DNA of 34,633 bases from an uncultured Pseudomonadota bacterium (GTDB lineage Bacteria > Myxococcota_A > UBA796 > GCA-2862545). The first letter of the stretch is position 1, and each line of letters starts with the position of its first letter. Positions 14,954 through 21,626 of the stretch are shown one piece after another. A program made the translations under genes and the position numbers. The stretch spans positions 1-34,633 of the forward strand of contig CALATR010000452.1 of assembly GCA_937891875.1 (NCBI GenBank), in the 5' to 3' direction. The notes below the pieces were generated by a model that was given only the letters and a program-made list of their open reading frames with translations, did not search any database and had not been told where the DNA came from.

Positions 14954-16485
14954 TACTGGGGGTTGAGATCGTTGAGTCTGGAGTAGTCCACGTAGGTGCA
15001 GCCGACGTCGATGATCGAGCCGTACACGGAGTCGGAGCCGTCATGGTCGTCCGGCGAGAAGGACAACACCTCGCCGACGTTCACCGAGAAGGACGGGTCT
15101 TCGAGGGTGGCGACCAGGGTGTCGACCGAGAGATCGTCGCCGGTGGCCAGCACGGCCTCCACCCAGGCCCGCCCCGCGATCCAGCCCTCGAAGGACACGA
15201 AGCCCGGGTCCAGGTTGGGGTCGTACGCCTCGAGGTCCTGGCGGTACTGGACCGCACCTGCGCTGCCCCCCGTCGGGAACGGGACGACCTGCGAGACGAT
15301 CACGGGCTGGCGACCGTCGGCGCCCTGGCAGTACTTGGCGGCATTGCTGTTGCGCAGGTTGGCTGCCAGCTGATCGCCGACGGGCGAGATGGAGGTGATC
15401 ACCACCTGGGCCTGCTGGAGCTGGCTCTTCACGGTCGCGGGTGTGTCGGCCCACTCCTGCGCGCTCACGCCGGGAGGGGGCTTGCCCTGCTCGATGTCGG
15501 CCAGGCCGTCGATGACCTCCTTCACGAAGGGCGTGGCGGCGGAGGCGACCGGGACCATCGCCACGCCGATGCGGACCTGACCCGACTCCGGGATGTCGGG
15601 CTTGAGTCGCTCCAGGCCCAGGAGCCAGCGGAAGAAGTAGTCGGACGCGATGCTGGTGTCGGTATTGGTGGCCCGGTAGCTGGCGAGCGCGATGTCCGCG
15701 TTGTCCTGGCCTGCCTCCCGCAGCGCGTCCCGGATGCCCAGGAAGCCGCTCAGGCCGTAGGGGTCGAGATCGTCCTCGGCGGTGGCGCCGATGTCGGTGA
15801 GTCCGTTGGTCTCGATGGTCAGCGCCGACTGCGCGAATACGAAGACGTTGTCCGGGGCGATCTGCGTCACAACAGGTGTGCGATGTAGCAGGTAGCGCCC
15901 GATGGCCTCACCCTCGAGGCGGTAGCTGGCGCGGGTGTTGAACACGACCCGGTCCGGCGGCGTGGCCCGCAGGTGCTCGGCGCCGCTGTAGGTGCCGAAG
16001 AGCGGCACCTGATTGGAGTTGATGACCGGGAGCATGGCGGAGGTCGTGGGCGAGCCCATGCCGCCGAGCACGGCGAAGTGCGACCGACCCTCGTTCACGC
16101 CGTCGCCGTCGAGCACGGACCGCAGGTTGGAGACGCTGATCTGGGGGTCGTAGGCGTCGTCGAGGGTGTCGTGCAGGAACTGACGAGCGGAGGGATTGTC
16201 CCGATTGTGCGCCTGCAGTGCTGCGAGCACGCCGTCGCGCATGCCGCCGCCGAGGTCCTGCAAGGAGCCCGTCACATCGGCGATACCCACGGTCCGGACC
16301 GCTCCGGCGCTCACGCCGTCGACGAAGTCCTCGTTGCCGAGGGCGCAGTAGCCGTCGACGTCACAGGTGGCTCCGGCGCCGAAGACGTTCGCGCACTGGT
16401 CTGAGGACTCGCAGGGCGTGGGCTGGAACAGGGTGGGGCTGCAACCGAGTGCCAAGACGGGAAGAAGGAGGTTCAACCTTTGCAT
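14953..16485 (-). CDS. Periplasmic-binding-protein (Leu/Ile/Val-type) lipoprotein coupled to a kinase gene (510 aa)
   Basis: The ATG at 16485 has GGAG 5 nt upstream and opens MQRLNLLLPVLALGC, a lipoprotein signal with Cys15. Residues 24-48 form a Cys-rich knot (CESSDQCANVFGAGATC, then DVDGYC), a motif frequent at the N-terminus of myxobacterial lipoproteins. The rest is a type I periplasmic-binding fold like ABC branched-chain amino-acid receptors: VGIADVTGSLQDLGGGMRDG at the start, FAVLGGMGSPTTSAMLPVIN, and NQVPLFGTYSGAEHLRATPP followed by FNTRASYRLEGEAIGRYLL. No ABC permease or ATPase gene is nearby. The TAG stop overlaps the GTG of the kinase gene. A sensor role feeding the kinase is inferred; an orphan transport component is the alternative. 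Confidence 0.9.
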   Translation of the reverse strand: MQRLNLLLPVLALGCSPTLFQPTPCESSDQCANVFGAGATCDVDGYCALGNEDFVDGVSAGAVRTVGIADVTGSLQDLGGGMRDGVLAALQAHNRDNPSARQFLHDTLDDAYDPQISVSNLRSVLDGDGVNEGRSHFAVLGGMGSPTTSAMLPVINSNQVPLFGTYSGAEHLRATPPDRVVFNTRASYRLEGEAIGRYLLHRTPVVTQIAPDNVFVFAQSALTIETNGLTDIGATAEDDLDPYGLSGFLGIRDALREAGQDNADIALASYRATNTDTSIASDYFFRWLLGLERLKPDIPESGQVRIGVAMVPVASAATPFVKEVIDGLADIEQGKPPPGVSAQEWADTPATVKSQLQQAQVVITSISPVGDQLAANLRNSNAAKYCQGADGRQPVIVSQVVPFPTGGSAGAVQYRQDLEAYDPNLDPGFVSFEGWIAGRAWVEAVLATGDDLSVDTLVATLEDPSFSVNVGEVLSFSPDDHDGSDSVYGSIIDVGCTYVDYSRLNDLNPQ

Positions 16486-16556
16486 GTGGGCTCCGAAACG
16501 GCTCCTCTCCCCGGCGCCGCGCCCGTGCGCGACGGCGGTGGGAGACCAGGTCGCAA

Positions 16557-17309
16557 TCAGAAGTGGGTGGAAAAGGTGGCGTGATTCAGTCCGACGCGGA
16601 TCGACGCGGCGCGCTTGCCGCTACCAGCGACGACCAGCACGGTGCCGGTTCCGAGGAGCGCGGCGCCGGAGATGAGGGCGATGTCCGCTCCCAGGGCGAG
16701 CCCTCGGGCAGACTCGATGTCCTGTTGGGCAGTCTTGAGGCACAGGCCTCCCAGGCAGTCGTTCTGCGCACGGCCCGACGCGGACCCGGCCAGTCCGGCG
16801 AGCACGCCACCGGTGGCCAGCCCCGCCGCGCCGACTCCGATCAGGGCGAGGCCAGCGACCTTGGCGCTTCGCTTGCGCGGCGCCGCCGGTGTGGACGGCC
16901 CGGCCGGCTCTGCGGAAGGATCCAGCGTCAGCTCGGCCGTCTCGGCCTCGCGCTCGATCTGCGCCTCGAGGTTGCGCAGCCTGCGCTGCAGCGTCTCCTG
17001 GTCGTCGATATCGCCGAGTGCCCGGTACAGGTTCAGGGCCTCCAGCGCCTTGGCGTATTCCCCGGCTCGCTCGTACGCGCTGGCGATGTTGAACAGGAGC
17101 TTCGGTTCCTCGGTCAGCTCGTAGGCCCTTTCCCAGGCCGCGACGGCGGCCATGTAGTTCCCCTCGTCGAACAACACCTTGCCGTTGTTGAACAACGCCA
17201 CCGCACGGTCTCGGGCGGCCTCGGACGGCGCGGCTTCGGACGCCGGCTCAGCCGGGCTCTCTTGCGCACTCGAGACATCGGTCAGAAACAAGAGGATGGC
17301 CAAGAACAT
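16557..17309 (-). CDS. TPR-containing membrane protein (250 aa)
   Basis: The start was chosen at the ATG at 17309, giving MFLAILLFLTDVSSA, a short Sec-type signal. An alternative upstream start (MLLPNGFAHLPP..) adds a more basic n-region and cannot be excluded. Residues 33-97 hold two TPR units (FNNGKVLFDEGNYMAAVAAW, LLFNIASAYERAGEYAKALE). Residues 103-127 look like a coiled coil. Two hydrophobic segments at about 149-176 and 203-228 enclose a loop with CLGGLC. Proteins of this plan often accompany PEGA kinases in Myxococcota (my recollection, not checked). It precedes the binding-protein gene by 71 bp, and that gap can form a GC hairpin, so co-transcription is likely but not certain. A scaffold role is inferred. 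Confidence 0.83.
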   Translation of the reverse strand: MFLAILLFLTDVSSAQESPAEPASEAAPSEAARDRAVALFNNGKVLFDEGNYMAAVAAWERAYELTEEPKLLFNIASAYERAGEYAKALEALNLYRALGDIDDQETLQRRLRNLEAQIEREAETAELTLDPSAEPAGPSTPAAPRKRSAKVAGLALIGVGAAGLATGGVLAGLAGSASGRAQNDCLGGLCLKTAQQDIESARGLALGADIALISGAALLGTGTVLVVAGSGKRAASIRVGLNHATFSTHF

Positions 17310-17772
17310 GGATGGCTGCCTGTCGGGGGGGAGGTGTGCGAACCCGTTTGGAAGCAACATCTCGTTGCGGGGGCAGAACGGGCGCGGACACATTGCCGAA
17401 CGAGACGTCGCAAGTCGAGGGTGCACCCTCCGATTTCCTCTTTCTTCCGGATTGCTTGGTGAACGAGGGGCGGAAATCCGGCCTTGAACCGAGCCGGAAG
17501 ATTTCCATTACGCACGTATGTAGATAAGGACGCGCATCGTGCATCCGGGTACTGACCTGAGGTCCCGACCGTGCGTCCTGGCCCGCCCTTCGAAGCGGCG
17601 GGCCCCGGCCGCCTTGCCCCGGGTTGCCCTCGCAGGCGCGCGGCGCGGTTTTCGGTGTGGGCGGCCGGCGATGGGCGAGCCGAGTGTGCAGGATGGCACA
17701 GGCCCGAGGTCCAGCGGACGCCTCCCGGCTGGTGTTCGTGGGGGGGGGCGACCGCGGTGAGCCGACCTCACG
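17310..17772. other. Non-coding interval of 463 bp
   Basis: No convincing gene lies between the TPR gene start and the stop of the FG-GAP/MopE gene; the several small frames on both strands lack ribosome binding sites and have Arg/Pro-rich shadow composition. The right end has a small hairpin (GTGAG/CTCAC) overlapping the minus-strand stop at 17773, and a run of nine G at 17740-17748. The less GC-rich stretch at 17430-17530 is the likely promoter zone for the TPR-kinase genes, but I could not pick out a convincing -35/-10 pair. Confidence 0.5.
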
Positions 17773-19779
17773 TCATCCGCGCCGTACCCACCGCCGCCTG
17801 ACCAGCAGGCCCGCGAGCGCCACCGCCCACCCGAGCCCACCCCCGACGCCGCTGCTGTCGCAGCCGCCCCCCGCGGCGGCCGGGTCTTCGCCGTCGCAGT
17901 CCTGATCGATTCCGTCGCCGGGCACCTCCTCTGCGCCGGGGTAGACGGTGGCGGTGGCGTCGTTGCAGTCGCCGGCCGGCGTGGTGGCGGAGGCCTCGCC
18001 CGGGTCGTCGCAGTCGGGGTCGGTGGACGCGCGGGTGCCCTCGGTGCGGACGCCGTCTTCGTCGGCGTCCTCGAAGCAGAGCTCCTGTCCGTCGCAGTCC
18101 TGATCGGACCCATCGCCGATGATCTCGTCTGCGCCGGGGTTGACGTCGGAATCGTCGTCGTCGCAGTCGCCGCCTGACCGGGTGAGGGGGGCCAGACCGG
18201 GGGTCGCGCAGGACAGGTCCGGGCTGCCGACCGTGCGCGCGTCGGCGGAGCGGTAGCCATCGCGATCCTGGTCGACGAAGCACAGCTCCTGGCCATCGCA
18301 GTCGGTGTCGATCCCGTCGCCGGGGACTTCGGTGGCGTGGGGGCCGAGCTGGGGGTCGAGGTCGTCGCAGTCGGTGCCGCCGTAGTCGCCGCTCCGGGCG
18401 CCATCCCCGTCCTGGTCGAAGTCGTCGGCCCCGTCGCAGTCCGAGTCGATCCCGTCGTACCAGCCGTCGTCGGCGCCGGGGTACACCGCGGGGTCGAAGT
18501 CGTCGCAGTCCTCGGTGTGGTCGAAGCCGTCGTCGTCGCTGTCGTCCTCCTGGACCACGAGCCAGGTCTGGGTCGTGCGCCAGTCCGCAGTCGCCACCAG
18601 CTCTTCGCGGCCGTCCCCGTCGAAGTCGAGCACGGCTGGCGGGTAGACGGTCCCCGGGCGCATGGAGATCACCAGCTCGCCGAAGTCCTCGCTGCCGAGG
18701 GGATCGTGCCACTGGGGCGCGGGGATGAACCAGGGGCGGCCGTCGAAGCCGGTGATGTGCTCGACCGCGCCGTCGCCATCGAGGTCGATGCTGATCACGT
18801 TCGGTCCGGGCACGACGCCCGCGCAGCCCTCGGCCGTGCAGCGCACGTGGCGGTCGACGTCCTCGGTGCTGGCGGGCGCGCACTCGACCAGGTCGTGGGC
18901 GACCCAGGCGTCGCCGCCGCCGGTGCGGCCCTGCTCGATGAACCCGGTCGGGCGGACCGAGCCGCGGCAGCCATCGGCCAGCTCCCACTGCCCGCTGCTG
19001 CCGAGCACCTCGTCGGCGTCCTGGTAGATCGTGCCGACCGGGGTCACGACGTCGCTCGCCAGATCGACCAGCATGGCGCCGTAGCCGTCCCGCTTCAGGT
19101 GGCGGGTGGTGCCGGTGTAGTCGCTCACGGTGTAGTCGGCGAAGACCCCGGCTACGAGCACCTCCTGCTCGCCGTCCCCGTCGAAGTCGCCCAGCCGGAC
19201 GAAGTCGACGGCGACGCTGCTGTAGTCACCGCGCAGGGCGAAGGTCTTGCCTGGGGTGCCGGGCACGCCGGTGCCGGTGTTGCGGTAGACCGCCAGATCG
19301 CCCTTGGCGTTGCTGGTGACGACGTCGATGTGTCCGTCTGCATCGAAGTCGCCCGCATCGAGGAAGTCGTGGCGGGTCTGGGCGCTCCAGGGCTCGTCGG
19401 ATTCGAGGCCGGCCGGGGAGCCCAGGTGCAGGGTCCACTCGGAGAAGTGGTCGATGATCGCGTCTTCGTAGCCGTCCCCGTCGATGTCGCCGGGGCAGAT
19501 GGCCAGGGTGGCGTTGAGGATCGTCAGCTCGACCGGCTCGGCGGGGAAGTCCGCGCCGCCTGCGTAGACGTACAGATCGAGCAGGGAGGTGGCGAGCAGG
19601 TCGTCGTAGCCGTCCCCGTCGAAGTCGCCGCCGCAGCCCACGGTGTGCATCCGCGTGCCGACCGGCCCCTCCCAGGCGTCTGGGTGCAGGGTCCGCGCGC
19701 TCCGTGGCGCCTGCACCTCCGGGGCTGCCGCGGGCGCGCACGCGGCGAGGAAGAGGGCGGGCCAGGACGGCAGACGCAT
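17773..19779 (-). CDS. FG-GAP/MopE-repeat surface protein with a MYXO-CTERM tail (668 aa)
   Basis: The ATG at 19779 has CCGGAG 6 nt upstream and opens MRLPSWPALFLAAC, which reads as a short lipoprotein signal (LAAC). Residues 45-410 contain FG-GAP/VCBS repeats (GGDFDGDGYDDLLATSLLD, ICPGDIDGDGYEDAIID, LGDFDGDGEQEVLVAG). From about 415 to 636 there are four MopE-type units, each with DC(D/N)D, PGA or a variant, and GDGIDxDCDG. The last 32 residues, GGGCDSSGVGGGLGWAVALA then GLLVRRRWVRRG, form a MYXO-CTERM sorting signal (Cys640, helix, Arg cluster). By family knowledge such tails direct surface anchoring after processing by a myxosortase. Both an N-terminal lipobox and a C-terminal anchor in one protein is unusual. 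A calcium/metal-dependent surface role is inferred. Confidence 0.92.
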   Translation of the reverse strand: MRLPSWPALFLAACAPAAAPEVQAPRSARTLHPDAWEGPVGTRMHTVGCGGDFDGDGYDDLLATSLLDLYVYAGGADFPAEPVELTILNATLAICPGDIDGDGYEDAIIDHFSEWTLHLGSPAGLESDEPWSAQTRHDFLDAGDFDADGHIDVVTSNAKGDLAVYRNTGTGVPGTPGKTFALRGDYSSVAVDFVRLGDFDGDGEQEVLVAGVFADYTVSDYTGTTRHLKRDGYGAMLVDLASDVVTPVGTIYQDADEVLGSSGQWELADGCRGSVRPTGFIEQGRTGGGDAWVAHDLVECAPASTEDVDRHVRCTAEGCAGVVPGPNVISIDLDGDGAVEHITGFDGRPWFIPAPQWHDPLGSEDFGELVISMRPGTVYPPAVLDFDGDGREELVATADWRTTQTWLVVQEDDSDDDGFDHTEDCDDFDPAVYPGADDGWYDGIDSDCDGADDFDQDGDGARSGDYGGTDCDDLDPQLGPHATEVPGDGIDTDCDGQELCFVDQDRDGYRSADARTVGSPDLSCATPGLAPLTRSGGDCDDDDSDVNPGADEIIGDGSDQDCDGQELCFEDADEDGVRTEGTRASTDPDCDDPGEASATTPAGDCNDATATVYPGAEEVPGDGIDQDCDGEDPAAAGGGCDSSGVGGGLGWAVALAGLLVRRRWVRRG

Positions 19780-19826
19780 GGTTGCTCCGGTCGAGACAGG
19801 GGCTTGTCGGCGGGGCTTCTGCCGCT

Positions 19827-20639
19827 TCACCCCGAGCCGTCGACCTCCCGCTCGGCGGACTCCCGGAAGTCGTGCCAGGTGCCGTCGTCCTCGCGGGTGT
19901 CGGGCGTGGAGAACGTCAGCTCGCTGGGGCCCGCCTCGCTCTCGCACAGCGCCATGTCGGTCACGTCGACGGTCCAGAGCACGTCGTTCTGACCCTGCTC
20001 GACCTCATCGGCGAAGTGACCGAACGGGTCCGGGCCACACAGGTCCCCGCCGCGCTCGCGGAACACGATCTCGATGGGCTCGGCATCCGTGATGTCGCCG
20101 GCGACGTGGTACGAGAGCACCACGTCCGAGCCGACCGACAGCCGCTCGTTCGGGGCGATGGGCTGCAGGTCGGTGGCGCGCCACTCCTGGCAGCCGATCC
20201 AGGCCCTGACGTCGGAGGCCACCACGCTGAAGGTCAGCAGCGGCTCCTCCCCGGGCTCGTCGACGAGAACCGGGCCTTCGAAGGCGTCGGTGCCCTCGAT
20301 GCCGAGGTGGTAGCCGACCGTGCCCTCGGAGCCGGCCTGCACGTCGACATCGAAGGAGAGCGCACCCGTGGCGTCCAGCGTGTCCTCGGCGATCAGCTCG
20401 GGGAAGTTGCGCACGGGATCGACCTCGAACAGGCGCACCTCGAGCCCGGCGAGCTCCACGTCCTTGCCCCTCCGACTTCCCGCGACGAGCACGTCGAGGG
20501 TCTGGGGGCCCGCGTACGCCCGCCCGGCGAGGTTCGAGTCGATGCAGAGCCCGTCGCCTCCAGACGTCCAGGTGACGTCGTAGGTCCCGGATCCACCACA
20601 CGCCACCAGGAGGGCGGTCAGGCCCCACCACCGAATCAT
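19827..20639 (-). CDS. Lipoprotein of unknown function (270 aa)
   Basis: The ATG at 20639 has GGAGG with 6-nt spacing and starts MIRWWGLTALLVAC, a lipoprotein signal with Cys14. The mature protein is acidic and looks like a two-domain beta-sandwich (LAGLEVRLFEVDPVRNFPEL, GALSFDVDVQAGSEGTVGYH, LSVGSDVVLSYHVAGDITD). Several cysteines (C32, and those in IGCQEW, DLCGPD and ALCESE) could form disulfides. I do not recognise a family. It lies 47 bp upstream of the FG-GAP/MopE/MYXO-CTERM gene on the same strand and probably shares its transcript. A 24-bp near-palindrome abuts its ribosome binding site. Confidence 0.85.
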   Translation of the reverse strand: MIRWWGLTALLVACGGSGTYDVTWTSGGDGLCIDSNLAGRAYAGPQTLDVLVAGSRRGKDVELAGLEVRLFEVDPVRNFPELIAEDTLDATGALSFDVDVQAGSEGTVGYHLGIEGTDAFEGPVLVDEPGEEPLLTFSVVASDVRAWIGCQEWRATDLQPIAPNERLSVGSDVVLSYHVAGDITDAEPIEIVFRERGGDLCGPDPFGHFADEVEQGQNDVLWTVDVTDMALCESEAGPSELTFSTPDTREDDGTWHDFRESAEREVDGSG

Positions 20640-20650
20640 CTGCGGCCTCC

Positions 20651-20674
20651 ATCACCGAGTGTGCACCCGGTGAT
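20651..20674. promoter_or_regulatory. 24-bp near-palindrome next to a ribosome binding site
   Basis: ATCACCGAGTGTGCACCCGGTGAT matches its own reverse complement at 20 of 24 positions. It sits between the stop of the minus-strand TSP3 gene (20712) and the start of the next minus-strand gene (20639), directly before that gene's GGAGG. It may be an operator, or an RNA hairpin that terminates the upstream transcript or masks the ribosome binding site. No T-tract follows. Confidence 0.4.
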
Positions 20675-20711
20675 TGGAGGCTAGCACGCCGATCTGACGC
20701 TGGAGGCGGGA

Positions 20712-21491
20712 CTACTTCTTCTTGCCGGAGGAAGCCGGCTTTCCGACGCCGCTGCGGGCGGCGGCGGACACGATGCCGCCCTTGTCTGCCTCGTCGATGA
20801 GGCCCGCGTCGACGAAGGCGTCGGCGGTGTCAGCGACGCAGGAGACGTACGCGCCGTGGTTCTTCCAGCTCTCGTCAGCGGGGCAGATCTGGTCGATCGA
20901 GCAGCCGTCGACGTCGACGATGGCGCCCTCGGCGGTGTCGGGGCACGCGTCGTCGCCGTCGTCCACGCCGTCCCCGTCGCTGTCGCCGGGGGCGTCGAAG
21001 TCGGTCAGGGTGACCGTGCCATCAATGAAGTTCGCCGAGTCGAAGTTGCTGCCGCCGACGATGACGCCGAAGTCGTAGCCCTCGTGGACCTCGATACGGG
21101 TCGAGCCGCTGAACGAGCGCGGACCGGTGAAGGTGGCGTTGGCGAAGTCGACGAGGCGAACCCGGGTGCGCCCGCCGGGACCGTCGGCGTAGACCCACAG
21201 GTCGGCCTCGACGCGGAACCAGGCGTGGTGGAAGTCGTAGGCCCAGTCGAAGGCGGCCTCGCCGTCGCTGACCGCCTCGACGCTGAAGGTCGTGGTCCGG
21301 TGGGTGACGTAGCCCGAGCCGCGGGCGTTGTAGGAGAGCTCGAGGCTCTCGTCGTCCCCGCTGATGGAGGTCGTGCCGCCGGCGATGCCGGAGCTGGACC
21401 ACGCGTCGGCGGAGTAGGCCTCGGAGTCGAGACCCGCGGCGAGCGCAGTGGCGGGAAGCACGAGGGCAACGGCAAGAGCAAGAAAACGCAT
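20712..21491 (-). CDS. Secreted protein with a thrombospondin type-3 repeat (259 aa)
   Basis: The ATG at 21491 has GGAGG 6 nt upstream and begins MRFLALAVALVLPATALAAG, a Sec signal with cleavage after ALA. Residues 20-165 form a beta-rich domain (SLELSYNARGSGYVTHRTTT, YDFGVIVGGSNFDSANFID). Residues 169-198 are a TSP3-type calcium-binding repeat (DSDGDGVDDGDDACPD). The C-terminal 60 residues carry WKNHGAYVSCVADTADAF and then KGGIVSAAARSGVGK, a pattern I recall as recurring at the ends of secreted bacterial proteins, with no known function. It ends in KKK. It is probably secreted or surface-exposed. It lies in a run of same-strand envelope genes, with gaps of 72 bp and 135 bp on its two sides. 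Confidence 0.88.
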   Translation of the reverse strand: MRFLALAVALVLPATALAAGLDSEAYSADAWSSSGIAGGTTSISGDDESLELSYNARGSGYVTHRTTTFSVEAVSDGEAAFDWAYDFHHAWFRVEADLWVYADGPGGRTRVRLVDFANATFTGPRSFSGSTRIEVHEGYDFGVIVGGSNFDSANFIDGTVTLTDFDAPGDSDGDGVDDGDDACPDTAEGAIVDVDGCSIDQICPADESWKNHGAYVSCVADTADAFVDAGLIDEADKGGIVSAAARSGVGKPASSGKKK

Positions 21492-21593
21492 CGGGGACCT
21501 CCGGTCGGTTGGACGTCCCTGTTCTACGGCAGCCGAGGCGCCGCAGCGATGTCATCCGGTTTCAGCGGAGTCGTCGAAAATGTAGGAGGAAAG

Positions 21594-21612
21594 CGTTCTC
21601 ACGGCGAGAACG
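21594..21612 (-). terminator. Candidate intrinsic terminator after the ASPM/SPD2/Hydin lipoprotein gene
   Basis: CGTTCTC pairs with GAGAACG (7-bp stem, 5-nt loop), starting 14 bp past the minus-strand stop at 21627. On the minus strand it is followed by GCTTTCCTCC, a weak T-rich run. Position and stem make this the best intrinsic-terminator candidate in the window. Confidence 0.45.
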
Positions 21613-21626
21613 GATCCCCGTCCGCC

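Noticed and set aside
11357-14986. 1209-aa plus-strand ORF
   Set aside because: It is antisense to the unknown membrane protein, the MopE/FG-GAP lipoprotein and the kinase, all of which have clear domains. The translation is a low-complexity shadow (Gly/Val/Arg/Asp-rich) with no domain.
17740-17748. Run of nine G, considered as a phase-variation tract
   Set aside because: It lies downstream of a stop codon and outside any coding frame or promoter I can support.
17900-18560. Repeated GTCGTCGCAGTC and similar short repeats, considered as a CRISPR or tandem array
   Set aside because: The repeats encode the DCDD/DSDCDG motifs of the MopE domains in a continuous reading frame. Spacing is irregular and follows the protein repeats.
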